Part shown: positions 33,009 to 43,434 of the stretch, in pieces | How positions within the stretch are numbered: the stretch's first letter is position 1 | Layout: every line of letters starts with the position of its first letter | From: Citromicrobium sp. JLT1363 | GTDB taxonomy: Bacteria; Pseudomonadota; Alphaproteobacteria; Sphingomonadales; Sphingomonadaceae | Assembly (NCBI RefSeq): GCF_000186705.1 | Contig: NZ_AEUE01000007.1 | Location: 186,001-250,000 of the forward strand | Length of the DNA: 64,000 bases | Reading direction: 5' to 3' | Notes under the pieces: model-generated | The model's database searches: none | What the model was told of the DNA's origin: nothing | Seen by the model: only the letters and a program-made list of their open reading frames with translations | Translations under genes and position numbers: made by a program

Positions 33009-34772
33009 CTAGTGGAGTGAGGCCGACTGGGCCTGGTGCACAAGCGGGATGGTGTGGGCGGCAGCCGGGCCGGTACGGAAGTGCGCCGCCTCTTCGGCCA
33101 GAACGGTCACTTCCGACGCCAGCTGGCGCGATGCGGCGGACGTTTCCTCGACCATGGCCGCATTCTGCTGGGTGGACCTGTCCATGTCGCTGACCGCCGT
33201 GACGATTTCCGCGATGGCCGACGCCTGGGCCTGATTGTCCGCAGCCATCGTGTCGAGCAGCTGGTTTACATTCCCGACGCTCGACGAAATCTGTTCCAGC
33301 GCCGCATCGACGCGCTGCACTGTGCCGACGGCGTTGCCGACCTCTTCCTGCGTGGTGGTCAGCTGCTCTCGCGCCGAACCTGCCTCTTCCTCGGCCCGCA
33401 TGGCAAGCGCGGAGACCAGATCGGCGACCACCGCGAACCCGCGACCCGCCTCGCCCGCGCGGCCGGCTTCGACCGCGGCGTTCATGGCGAGCACGCGCGT
33501 CTGGAAGGCGATCTTGTCGAGCCCCTCGATCACGGTGTCGATGCCCTCGGCGCTTTCCTGCACCCGGCCCATGGCCTGCATAGCCTGTTCGGCAAGGGAG
33601 CGGCCATCACGCACGACGCTGTTGGCCTGATTGGCGCTTTCGGCGGTATCCTTTGCTGCCGAGGCCCCGCGAGAGATCCGGTCGTTCATCTGCGCGAGCG
33701 CTGCCGAGGTCTCTTCGAGGCTGGCCGCATTCGCTTCCGTGCGGCGGGCGAGCGACTCGGAACTCTGCGCGATCTCGCTGGAGCTTCCGCGGATCGTCTC
33801 CGTCCCCCGGGCCACGCTTTCGATCAGCGTGCGCAGCGATTTGACGGCGTCGTTATAGTTGGATTTCAGGCCCGCATAGGCAGGCGGGTAGGCGGCGGTC
33901 ACTTCGACCGTCAGGTCCCCGGCGGCGAGCGCGGAGAGGCCTTCGGCGAGCGTGTCGGTCACCATCTTCTGTTCGCGCGCGGTGATGGCGGCGGCAGCGC
34001 GTTCCTTCTCCAGCACGGCGTTGAGGAAGGCGTCGATCGCGCGGGCCATGTCGCCGATCTCGTCCTTCTGCTCCAGATGGGGCAGCTGCCCGTCGCCCGA
34101 CTTCGCGAGATCGTGGACGACGCTCGACAGGTTTGTGATCGGGCGAACGACCTTGCGGGTGACGATGAAGATCGACAGGGCGATGGCGGCCACCGCCAGA
34201 ATGGCGAGCACCACCACGATGGTCAGCGCGACGTTCGTGTCCTTCAGCGCTTGCTGGGTGACCGAGCTTGCGATGTCGATCTGCATTGCGGAGAGGGCGG
34301 TGATCGTTTCCGACAGCGGATCGATGGTCTGATAAAGATCGCGTTCGACGAACCGCTCCAGTGCGGCGGCGTCGCCCGAATCGAGGATCGCTTCCAGCCG
34401 TATGACAGCCGCATCGGCGGCGGCCATCTGCGTTTCGGCCTGCTGCGCCAGCTGTTCCTCTTCGCCCTCGATTTCGGTCGCGCGATAGGACTGCCAGGAT
34501 TCGTCGATAGCGGCGGCGCCTGCGCGCACGTTGTCGGCCGCTTCGCGGTAGCCGACATTGCCGTTCAGCGCCTTGTGCGCGTTGTCGACGATCAGCACCG
34601 CATAGGTATCGGCGACCGTCTTCAGGTCCTCCAGCGGCTGCACGCGGTCCACCAGGATGGTGGACAGCGCGGCCTCATTGGTGCGCGCGGTGTGATAGAA
34701 TGCACCGGCGAGTGCGAGCAAAGCCGCGCTCAATATGGCCAGGCAGACGAAGAGCTTGAGCTTGAGGGTCAT
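33009..34772 (-). CDS. methyl-accepting chemotaxis protein (4HB-HAMP-MCP)
   Basis: A 587-residue chemoreceptor. One membrane helix near residues 7-28, a periplasmic four-helix-bundle sensor (about 30-180), a second membrane helix (IVVVLAILAVAAIALSIFIV, about 185-205), HAMP segments to about residue 325, and a signalling hairpin. The tip reads IAFQTRVLAMNAAVEAGRAG then EAGRGFAVVAD, slightly different from the enterobacterial consensus but with the key NAAVEA and GRGFAVVA elements. There is no C-terminal CheR-binding pentapeptide. No che genes are nearby, so it must feed a signalling array encoded elsewhere. The ligand is unknown. Confidence 0.93.
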   Translation of the reverse strand: MTLKLKLFVCLAILSAALLALAGAFYHTARTNEAALSTILVDRVQPLEDLKTVADTYAVLIVDNAHKALNGNVGYREAADNVRAGAAAIDESWQSYRATEIEGEEEQLAQQAETQMAAADAAVIRLEAILDSGDAAALERFVERDLYQTIDPLSETITALSAMQIDIASSVTQQALKDTNVALTIVVVLAILAVAAIALSIFIVTRKVVRPITNLSSVVHDLAKSGDGQLPHLEQKDEIGDMARAIDAFLNAVLEKERAAAAITAREQKMVTDTLAEGLSALAAGDLTVEVTAAYPPAYAGLKSNYNDAVKSLRTLIESVARGTETIRGSSSEIAQSSESLARRTEANAASLEETSAALAQMNDRISRGASAAKDTAESANQANSVVRDGRSLAEQAMQAMGRVQESAEGIDTVIEGLDKIAFQTRVLAMNAAVEAGRAGEAGRGFAVVADLVSALAMRAEEEAGSAREQLTTTQEEVGNAVGTVQRVDAALEQISSSVGNVNQLLDTMAADNQAQASAIAEIVTAVSDMDRSTQQNAAMVEETSAASRQLASEVTVLAEEAAHFRTGPAAAHTIPLVHQAQSASLH

Positions 34773-34929
34773 CCGGAACGATCTTCTCTCGGAGGGAATG
34801 GAAATGTCACCCCATTCTAGAAGAGACGCGCCGATGGCGGCGCGAGGGCGCCGGTTTATTCGGTCGGAGCCGGGTTCCGACGCCTTGGCGCCATTGCATT
34901 GCCGCCGGTCGCAGCGCTCCGCGCGTGGC

Positions 34930-35508
34930 TTACCCGCCGAGCATCCCGGCCGCCTCCGCGATGACCCACAGCCCGATGAGCAGGAACAGCAGCGCGGCGA
35001 CGATCCGCACGGCTTTCAGCGAAACGCGCTCGATAATCGCATTGCCGAACCACACCGCAGGCACGTTCGCCAGCATCATGCCAGCCGTGGTGCCGATGGT
35101 GACCAGAGCCACGTTGCCGAACTGCGCACCCAGCGCGATGGTGGCGATCTGCGTCTTGTCGCCGATCTCGACCAGGAAGAAGGCGATTGCTGTGGTCAGG
35201 AACGCGCCGAAGCGGCCCGTCTTGGGCTCGTCGTCGTCATCGAATGTGTCGGGCACCAGCGTCCACGCCGCCATCGCGACGAAGCCGATGCCCACCGCAT
35301 AGCGGAACCACTGCCCGTCGAGCAGGCCCGCGATCGTGTGCCCGAGAAACGCGGCAATGCCATGGTTGGCGAGCGTGGCGACAAGAATGCCAAGGATGAT
35401 CGGCACCGGCGCACGAAACCGCGCGGCGAGCACGATGGCGAGCAGCATGGTCTTGTCGCCGATCTCGGCCAGAGCGACCACGGCGGTAGAGGTGAGGATG
35501 GCGTCCAC
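34930..35508 (-). CDS. manganese exporter of the GDT1/UPF0016 family
   Basis: A 192-residue membrane protein with six hydrophobic helices in two repeats. Each repeat carries the E-x-G-D-K-T signature of cation exporters: ALAEIGDKTMLLAI near the N terminus and LVEIGDKTQIATI in the second half. Members export manganese (and calcium in eukaryotes). The GTG start at 35508 gives the normal N terminus with CGGAG 9 bases before it; another GTG 42 bases upstream lies within the leader hairpin. The transcript leader contains a yybP-ykoY manganese riboswitch, which independently supports manganese as substrate. Confidence 0.9.
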   Translation of the reverse strand: MDAILTSTAVVALAEIGDKTMLLAIVLAARFRAPVPIILGILVATLANHGIAAFLGHTIAGLLDGQWFRYAVGIGFVAMAAWTLVPDTFDDDDEPKTGRFGAFLTTAIAFFLVEIGDKTQIATIALGAQFGNVALVTIGTTAGMMLANVPAVWFGNAIIERVSLKAVRIVAALLFLLIGLWVIAEAAGMLGG

Positions 35509-35522
35509 TTGGTAAATCTCCG

Positions 35523-35568
35523 GGCCGGGCGAACAAGACTGCAACGGCACATGACCTCCCGCCCGGCC
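35523..35568 (-). promoter_or_regulatory. leader hairpin next to the ribosome binding site of the Mn exporter
   Basis: GGCCGGGCG (minus 35568-35560) pairs perfectly with CGCCCGGCC (35531-35523). The CGGAG ribosome binding site follows at once, so this 9-bp stem is the likely expression platform of the riboswitch upstream, acting on translation initiation. Confidence 0.5.
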
Positions 35569-35577
35569 AGGCGAAAG

Positions 35578-35700
35578 TCAGGTGCCATTGGTCTTGCCCG
35601 TGCGGATCACTCCGCGCCCCTGCGCCACGACCTCTCGGCCGAGTATGTTGACGCGAGGGAACCGCTGCGCGTGGGCGACGGCGGGCTACTCCCCAGATGA
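35578..35700 (-). ncRNA. yybP-ykoY manganese riboswitch
   Basis: On the minus strand the leader contains GGGGAGTAGCC (35694-35684), then CGTCAACATACTC (about 35653-35641), a purine-rich middle, and GGGCAAGACC (35599-35590). These are the conserved loop elements L1 and L3 that bind Mn2+ in the yybP-ykoY aptamer and its closing part. It precedes a GDT1-family exporter, one of the gene families this riboswitch controls. Exact boundaries are approximate because the outer stem is imperfect. Confidence 0.82.
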
Positions 35701-35831
35701 CGGGCGCTGGTTAGCGGAGGGGAGGGGGTGGTGCAAGGCTGGGGGAGGCGGAAGTAACGCGACGAGAATATCTTGAGCACCGTCAAAAGGGATGCCCGAT
35801 AAGCATATAATTTTTCTTCGAAACACGACGA

Positions 35832-37292
35832 TCAAAGTTTCGAGACACCCACGGCGCGTTCGATCTGCTTGCTGAGATTTTTTTGTCCTCGTGAGTCAGA
35901 AGGAGTTTTGGGAACGGTGATTGAACCTGTTCCCTCAAATCCGTCCTGAGGCTCTAGGCGAATGTGCTTATTATCGGATTTTTCTTGGTATCCATGCCTG
36001 ATCATCAATGACGTAACTTCATTTGCAAGTCGTTTCGGATCCTTTGTCGCCCGCCTAAGATCTTTTTTGAATTCTGTTAAGGCCGGCGAGGGTGGAATAC
36101 GTTCGAGTAGGCGGGCAAAAATTTCTCCCGAACGATCATCTAAGCCGAGATTTTCGGAGGCATCAAGGGCGATGCGAGCAGCGTAGCGAATTCTGTCAGA
36201 AACTTCGCCAGAATATAACTCAGGACCTATTAATTTTACCAGATTCGTATCTCTAAATTCGTCGTCGTCTGAGACCCGATTGCTTATGTCTTGCGTATCA
36301 GACAATCGCCTTTCTAGATCCTTCTTCTCGGAATTGAGATCATTTATCTGTTTTGAATACTCATTGAGTAGGTCATTGATCTCATCATCCGACCGATTGC
36401 CCTTTAGGGCACTTCTTTGCGCACGGAGAGCGCCGTCTTGGAGGTCGGACCAGTCCCATCCAAACGACGGCATCTGTGAGCGAATTGACGTTGCTATTTT
36501 TTTGGCGGTGTTGGCGAGATCGATGCTATTTTGAATTTGCCAGCTAAAGAATAGCCGTCGAATAAAGCCCCGATTTGGAAGCGCTATCCCAACAGTGCCG
36601 CCATAGACATTTTTCCCTCCGGAGAATTCTCTGAGTCTTGCGGAAAAATCACGACTGGGTTCGACTACCACGTGCGCGATACCCCCAAGGTCATAGGCTA
36701 GCTTTTCGATTTGTTGCGGGCTCAGTAACCAGCCCCCATTGTCGTCAGCGGAGATGTAGACGACGGGTAGCCAACGCGTCGCATCTCCCGCTGCAATTTT
36801 TGCTGCAATCTCAATTCCTGCTTCGTCATCAGTCAACAGCTTGGGTTTGTCCGAAACTGAGCAAAGATGATCTCTGCCCCCCCAATCGCTTTTCAATAAG
36901 GCTTTTATGAGATAGGTTTTTTTCGGATACTCAAGTCTAGCACCGGGTTGTAGAGCTAGGCACTGGCTTCGCACCCTCAGGATGCTCTGACTCTTGTCTT
37001 GAATATCTCGCTTTAGAATTCCTTCGGTGCGCCAAAGTCTGCCAAATTCGTCGGGCACCTCATGCCGAAAACCAATAGCTGACCAATCTTCTCCTTCCTT
37101 TAATTCTCTAAGCCTTAGTTCTTCTCCAGTTTCCGATAAAAAGTGGGCATTCTCTCGTTCTACATCGCTCGCTGCTTCGGCATAAAGCACTGTGCTACTC
37201 TTCATTCCTCGAAGCCAAGCGATGACCTCGGCAAGAAATGCCGCATTGTTCTTACACGAAGAGGTTGGGAACTCAGTTGCAAACATTGCCAT
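35832..37292 (-). CDS. AT-rich orphan gene of unknown function, likely horizontally acquired
   Basis: A 486-residue cytoplasmic protein I cannot assign. Residues 1-150 are mixed; a beta-strand pair LPVVYISADD and LGGIAHVVVEPSR frames an alpha/beta core near 180-215; VYGGTVGIALPNRGF follows; residues about 305-350 (NDLLNEYSKQINDL and similar) are predicted coiled coil; the C terminus is hydrophilic. There is no signal or membrane segment. Base composition is unlike everything around: 27 of 60 G+C at 36001-36060 and 22 of 60 at 36301-36360, with AT-ending codons. GGAGG lies 9 bases before the ATG. It sits alone between the riboswitch leader and ettA. Such single-gene islets are often phage-defence or mobile cargo, but no motif proves that here. 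Confidence 0.75.
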   Translation of the reverse strand: MAMFATEFPTSSCKNNAAFLAEVIAWLRGMKSSTVLYAEAASDVERENAHFLSETGEELRLRELKEGEDWSAIGFRHEVPDEFGRLWRTEGILKRDIQDKSQSILRVRSQCLALQPGARLEYPKKTYLIKALLKSDWGGRDHLCSVSDKPKLLTDDEAGIEIAAKIAAGDATRWLPVVYISADDNGGWLLSPQQIEKLAYDLGGIAHVVVEPSRDFSARLREFSGGKNVYGGTVGIALPNRGFIRRLFFSWQIQNSIDLANTAKKIATSIRSQMPSFGWDWSDLQDGALRAQRSALKGNRSDDEINDLLNEYSKQINDLNSEKKDLERRLSDTQDISNRVSDDDEFRDTNLVKLIGPELYSGEVSDRIRYAARIALDASENLGLDDRSGEIFARLLERIPPSPALTEFKKDLRRATKDPKRLANEVTSLMIRHGYQEKSDNKHIRLEPQDGFEGTGSITVPKTPSDSRGQKNLSKQIERAVGVSKL

Positions 37293-37356
37293 GGACCAAA
37301 TTCCTCCGCCCGAAGAGTTGTCTACATGACCGTACCGAAACTCTCTTGCAAGACAA

Positions 37357-39030
<1,674 letters not shown>

Positions 39031-39144
39031 CGGGCGGTCCTTCGGATCAAACTGTATGGTTCGGGAATTGGGCGGTGAGATAGGCGCGAAGCGGCACAGG
39101 GGCAAGCGTCCCGCCCGCTCTCACACCGATACACAGGATGTTCT

Positions 39145-40074
39145 ATGCAGGTTGCAATCATCGGGGCCGGAATGGCCGGGCTTACATGCGCCTCTCGTCT
39201 GGCGGACGCGGGGCACGTGGTGTCCGTGTTCGACAAAGGTCGCGGACCGGGCGGGCGCATGGCAACCCGCCGCGTGGAGCATGAGAGCGAGACCTACGCC
39301 TTCGATCACGGCGCGCAATATTTCACCGCGCGCGAACTGGCCTTCCAGGCACAGGTTCGTGCGTGGGAGGGAGATGGAATCGTCGCGCGTTGGCCCGCCG
39401 CCAAAGAGGATGCGTGGGTCGGTACGCCCGGCATGAACGCACCCATCCGCGCAATGTCGGAAGCCTTGGACGTGCGCTTCGGCACGCGGATTACGGGGCT
39501 GCTTGCCGAACGCGGTGGCTGGCTGCTCGAAGGTGAGGGCGTGCCTGAAAATCGCTTCGATACGGTCGTGGTCGCGGTTCCCGCCGAACAGGTCGCGCCG
39601 CTGCTTGGCACGCATGCCCCCGATTTCGCCGAGGATGCGCGCGACGTTACCAGCGAACCATGCTGGACCGCGATGGTGGCCTTCGAAGGACGGGTCGATG
39701 CGCCCGATACATTGACCGACGAAGGCGCGATCGGCTGGGCGGCGCGCAACTCGGCCAAGCCGGGCCGTGATGCGGATCAGGAATGCTGGGTCATTCAGGC
39801 GAGCCCGCGCTGGTCGCGTGCGCAGCTTGAGCGCGAGGCGGAGAATGTGGGCGAGGAACTGCTCGCGCACTTCGCCCGCGCGGTCGGTGATCTGCCGCCG
39901 GTGCTGTTCAGCACGGCGCATCGCTGGCGCTACGCCATGTGCGAGAAGAACGATGCGGGCGCCCGGTGGGACGGTTCGCAGCGGATCGGTGTGTGTGGAG
40001 ACTGGCTGTCGGGCCCGCGGGTGGAGAATGCGTTCCTCTCCGGGCTGGAGCTGGCCCGGCTTATCGAAGGCTAG
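39145..40074 (+). CDS. FAD-dependent amine oxidase-like (renalase-like) protein
   Basis: A 309-residue flavoprotein. The N-terminal dinucleotide-binding motif is AIIGAGMAGLTCASRLADAG, followed by the FDKGRGPGGRMATRR segment characteristic of the renalase-like branch and FDHGAQYFTAR. The C-terminal flavin region has GVCGDWLSGPRVENAFLSG. It is shorter than monoamine oxidases (about 450 aa). Bacterial relatives oxidise abnormal NAD(P)H isomers, but the substrate here is not known. It has its own start just after ettA's divergent promoter region. Confidence 0.87.
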   Translation: MQVAIIGAGMAGLTCASRLADAGHVVSVFDKGRGPGGRMATRRVEHESETYAFDHGAQYFTARELAFQAQVRAWEGDGIVARWPAAKEDAWVGTPGMNAPIRAMSEALDVRFGTRITGLLAERGGWLLEGEGVPENRFDTVVVAVPAEQVAPLLGTHAPDFAEDARDVTSEPCWTAMVAFEGRVDAPDTLTDEGAIGWAARNSAKPGRDADQECWVIQASPRWSRAQLEREAENVGEELLAHFARAVGDLPPVLFSTAHRWRYAMCEKNDAGARWDGSQRIGVCGDWLSGPRVENAFLSGLELARLIEG

Positions 40075-40112
40075 TCGGGGAACGGCTTGTGCGCGGGCAC
40101 CGTTCGGGTGGC

Positions 40113-41183
40113 ATGACACATCATCGCTTGCTAGCCCCGCTCGTCGCCGCCGCCATGCTTGCCGCATGCGGCTTCCAGGGCACCGATTCCCCCGAAGCGG
40201 ACAGCGACCGCGCCGAAAGCGCGGCGCAGCCCGGCTCCGATGGCTACGACGACCCGCGCACCGCCTCTCAGGAGGAGGCACGCTTCGCCAATGGCAAGGT
40301 GGAACTGACGCTGCCCGATGGCGTAACCGACGAGATGATGGGCGAGCGCACGCCCACGATGCTCGCGGTACAGGTGATGCTTGACCGCAGTCGCCACTCG
40401 CCCGGCGTGATCGACGGGCGCGGCGGCGGGAATACGGACCGCGCAATCCGCTATTACCGAGAGGCGCACGGATTGAGCGGTGGGTCCGAAGTCGACCGGG
40501 CGCTGCTCGAATCGCTGTTCGAGAACGAGCGTGGAGACGTCTTCCGCACCTACACCGTGACCGAGGCCGATGCGCAGGGGCCGTTCTACGATGTGCCCGA
40601 ATCCTTTGCCGCGATGTCCGACCTTGAAAAGCTGGGTTACGAAACCCCGCTCGAAATGCTGGCAGAGCGGTTTCACATGGACCAGGATTTCCTCCGCGCG
40701 CTCAACCCCGATGCCGATTTCGGCAAGGCGGGCACCAAGCTGGTCATCGTGAGCCACGGCAACGGCGCGATCGATGGCGAGATCGCCCGGATCGAAGTGC
40801 GTAAGGGCGACGACAGCCTGGTCGCCTTCGACGAAGCGGGCGACATCGTCGCGAGCTATCCGGCAACCATCGGCAGTTCGCGCTTTCCCAGCCCCAGCGG
40901 CACGATGGACGTGCTCGCGGTGGCGCCAGAGCCCAACTACACCTTCACCAGCGAAGGGCGCGAGTGGGGGCCCGAGGGCACCTATATCCTGCCGCCGGGG
41001 CCGAACAATCCCGTCGGCGGAACGTGGATCGATCTCGCCAAGGAAGGCTACGGCATTCACGGTTCGCCCGATCCCGAGCTGATCGCCAAGAGCAACAGCC
41101 ACGGCTGCGTGCGGCTGACCAACTGGGACGCGGCGGCGCTGGCCAAGGCAGTCGGGCAGGGCGTGACGGTCGAGTTCGTCTAA
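40113..41183 (+). CDS. L,D-transpeptidase lipoprotein (YkuD domain)
   Basis: A 356-residue protein with a lipobox signal (AAAMLAACGFQG), so it is probably an envelope lipoprotein. A peptidoglycan-binding-like helical domain lies at about 80-125 (MLDRSRHSPGVIDGRGGGNT), a LysM-like segment around 165-200, then the YkuD catalytic domain at the C terminus with HGSPDPELIAKSNSHGCVRL. The H-x(n)-S-H-G-C-x-R motif supplies the catalytic cysteine. It forms 3-3 crosslinks or attaches proteins to peptidoglycan. The start at 40113 puts the signal sequence at the N terminus. Confidence 0.9.
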   Translation: MTHHRLLAPLVAAAMLAACGFQGTDSPEADSDRAESAAQPGSDGYDDPRTASQEEARFANGKVELTLPDGVTDEMMGERTPTMLAVQVMLDRSRHSPGVIDGRGGGNTDRAIRYYREAHGLSGGSEVDRALLESLFENERGDVFRTYTVTEADAQGPFYDVPESFAAMSDLEKLGYETPLEMLAERFHMDQDFLRALNPDADFGKAGTKLVIVSHGNGAIDGEIARIEVRKGDDSLVAFDEAGDIVASYPATIGSSRFPSPSGTMDVLAVAPEPNYTFTSEGREWGPEGTYILPPGPNNPVGGTWIDLAKEGYGIHGSPDPELIAKSNSHGCVRLTNWDAAALAKAVGQGVTVEFV

Positions 41184-41227
41184 GGCCCGTATCGCCGGGC
41201 GGGGACGGGCAGGCTAGTTGAAAACAT

Positions 41228-41725
41228 ATGCAGCGACCCGATCCGATACCGCCCGGCCCGGGGCAGGAAAGCGTGTGGGACTATCCGCGCCCCGCGATTG
41301 CCGAGCCGACCAGCGCGCACATCGTGATCGAGCATCGCGGGATCACGATCGCGGATACGCGCCGCGCGGTCCGCGTGCTCGAAACCAGCCACCCGCCGCA
41401 GTACTACCTGCCGCCCGAGGATATCACGCCGGGCGTTCTCGAACATGCGCCGGGCAAATCGCTGTGCGAATGGAAGGGCCAGGCCCGGTACTGGGATGTC
41501 GTTGCCGGAGGGGACCGGCTTGCGAAGGTCGGCTGGAGCTATGCCGAGCCAACCGCGCCGTTCCGCATTCTGGCGGACTATGTCGCCTTCTACCCTGCGC
41601 CGTTCGACCGGATCACGCTCGATGGCGAGGTGGTCCAGCCGCAACCGGGCGAGTTCTACGGCGGCTGGATTACCAGCGCGGTGGTCGGCCCTTTCAAGGG
41701 CGTTCCAGGCAGCCGCTTCTGGTGA
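41228..41725 (+). CDS. DUF427 family protein
   Basis: A 165-residue member of the DUF427 family: the HIVIEHRGITIADTRRAVRV segment leads to PPQYYLPPEDI, CEWKGQARYWDV and DYVAFYPAPFD, typical of this small beta-rich fold. The biochemical role is not established. It is a cytoplasmic protein, with the start at 41228; only a weak ribosome binding site is visible. It lies 44 bp after the L,D-transpeptidase gene and 40 bp before the peptidase gene. Confidence 0.85.
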   Translation: MQRPDPIPPGPGQESVWDYPRPAIAEPTSAHIVIEHRGITIADTRRAVRVLETSHPPQYYLPPEDITPGVLEHAPGKSLCEWKGQARYWDVVAGGDRLAKVGWSYAEPTAPFRILADYVAFYPAPFDRITLDGEVVQPQPGEFYGGWITSAVVGPFKGVPGSRFW

Positions 41726-41765
41726 GGCTTGGCAGGGCGGGGCGGGGGCGCTAGCCACCGCGCCC

Positions 41766-43160
41766 ATGAAGACAAAGCTCCTCGCGCTCGCCGCATCCGC
41801 CGCCTTTTTCGCAACCCCCGCCGCCGCCCAGCTCGGCCCCGGACCGTGCGAGGGCGCGCTGGCCTGCGCTGCCGACGCCGCGCTGGAAAGCGATACCATC
41901 GCCTGGGATTTCGTCGAAGGCATCACGACCGAGGTCGGGCCGCGTCAGGCGGGCACCGAGGCTGAGAAACGCGGGCGCGACTGGGCGGTGCAATGGCTGC
42001 GTGCCAATGGCTTCCGCAACGTGGCGGACGAGCCTTTCCGGATGGAAACATGGGTGCCCGGCGACAACGCGACCGCCCGGGTCACCGCGCCCTATGCACA
42101 GGACCTGATGATCGTGCCGTTGGGCAACAGCGCCAGCACGGGCGAAGCGGGGATCGAGGCCGAAGTCGTCTATTTCCCCAGCTACGCCGATCTCGCAGCG
42201 GCGCCTGCGGGCAGCCTGAAGGGCAAGATCGCCTTCATCAGCCACGATATGCGACCGACGCAGGATGGTTCGGGTTACGGCTTTGCAGGCCCCGCGCGCT
42301 GGACGGGGGCCGGCCTCGCGGCGAGCAAGGGGGCGGTCGCCACGGTGATCCGCTCTATCGGTACGGAGACCGAGCGCACGCCGCACACGGGCGGCACCAG
42401 CTTTCCCGAGGGCGTCGCGCCGACGCCCGCAGGTGCGCTGTCCAACCCCGATGCGGACAATCTTGAGCGCATGTTCGCGCGGGCCGGCGATACGCCGATC
42501 CGCATGAAACTGGTGCTCACCCCGCGCAGCCTTGGCGAGACGACCAGCGGCAATGTCGTCGGCGAGGTGGTGGGGCGCGATCCCTCGCTCCCGCCGGTGC
42601 TGCTGGCCTGCCACCTGGACAGCTGGTGGAACGGCACCGGCGCGTTCGACGATGGCGCAGGCTGCGGAATTGCCGCCGCCGCGGCGCTCAACGTCGCCAA
42701 GGCGGGCCAGCCGCTGCGCACGATCCGCGTCCTTTTCGCCGGAGCGGAGGAGACGGGCCTGTGGGGCAGCAAGGCCTACAGCGAAGCGCATATCGACGAA
42801 CCGATGGCCGCGGGCATCGAAAGCGATTTCGGCGCGGACCGGATCTGGCGGATCGATACCAACTTCGCGGCCTCGGACCCCGAGCTTGCCCGTGAGCTGG
42901 CTCAGGCCGTCGCCCGCTTCGGCGTCGCCCCCTCGCGCGAAATCGCCACCGGCGGTGCGGACCTCAACATCATCCGCGACCAGGGCGGTGCGCTGGTCGA
43001 CCTGCAGCAGGACGGCACCCGCTATTTCGATCTGCACCACACCAACAACGACACGCTCGACAAGATCGACCCGGCGCAGCTGCGCCAGAACGTGGCGGTG
43101 TGGACGCAGGTGGTCGGCATCCTGGCCAACGAGCCGGATGCGTTCGGCCCGGCGAAGTGA
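41766..43160 (+). CDS. exported M28-family zinc aminopeptidase-like protein
   Basis: A 464-residue protein with a cleavable signal sequence (KLLALAASAAFFATPAAAQ). It has a protease-associated domain insert (about 120-235) and an M28 catalytic domain. The zinc ligands fit HLDSW, DDGAG, the AEETG motif (general base and bridging ligand) and the distal His in HHTNNDT. It acts in the periplasm or outside the cell; the peptide substrate is unknown. The ATG at 41766 begins the signal sequence. A tRNA pair follows on the opposite strand. Confidence 0.9.
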   Translation: MKTKLLALAASAAFFATPAAAQLGPGPCEGALACAADAALESDTIAWDFVEGITTEVGPRQAGTEAEKRGRDWAVQWLRANGFRNVADEPFRMETWVPGDNATARVTAPYAQDLMIVPLGNSASTGEAGIEAEVVYFPSYADLAAAPAGSLKGKIAFISHDMRPTQDGSGYGFAGPARWTGAGLAASKGAVATVIRSIGTETERTPHTGGTSFPEGVAPTPAGALSNPDADNLERMFARAGDTPIRMKLVLTPRSLGETTSGNVVGEVVGRDPSLPPVLLACHLDSWWNGTGAFDDGAGCGIAAAAALNVAKAGQPLRTIRVLFAGAEETGLWGSKAYSEAHIDEPMAAGIESDFGADRIWRIDTNFAASDPELARELAQAVARFGVAPSREIATGGADLNIIRDQGGALVDLQQDGTRYFDLHHTNNDTLDKIDPAQLRQNVAVWTQVVGILANEPDAFGPAK

Positions 43161-43185
43161 GCGGGGCGGTATAACCGGGAAAAAC

Positions 43186-43262
<77 letters not shown>

Positions 43263-43291
43263 ACACTGATTTGCGATGACGGCCCCTCCGG

Positions 43292-43364
43292 TGGGCCCGG
43301 CAGGATTCGAACCCGCGACCTAGCCGTTATGAGCGGCCAGCTCTAACCGCTGAGCTACAGGCCC
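43292..43364 (-). tRNA. tRNA with CAT anticodon, most likely tRNA-Ile2 (lysidine type)
   Basis: Acceptor GGGCCTG/CGGGCCC (one G-T pair), D-arm AGCTCAGCGGTTAGAGC, anticodon loop CTCATAA (CAT) on a GGCCG/CGGCT-like stem, T-arm GCGGG-TTCGAAT-CCTGC (one wobble). The D-loop and variable loop resemble tRNA-Ile(CAU), which TilS modifies to read AUA, more than elongator tRNA-Met. CCA is not encoded (CCG follows). Confidence 0.85.
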
Positions 43365-43434
43365 CCGGAACGGATGCCATCGCAAGGCGTGCCGCTAGCC
43401 GCCAATACGCGCCGCCGCAAGCGGGCAGTGGCCA

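Noticed and set aside
32518-33012. Open frame of 164 codons after the small peptide gene
   Set aside because: It mostly reads the antisense of the acylphosphatase gene and has no ribosome binding site.
33036-34820. Open frame of 594 codons on the plus strand
   Set aside because: Antisense to the chemoreceptor gene; no recognisable domain and shadow-type composition.
35578-37356. Integrated mobile element with attachment sites
   Set aside because: No integrase or transposase, no tRNA at the edge, and no direct repeats found by eye around the AT-rich gene. The islet stands, but a mobile-element call is not supported.
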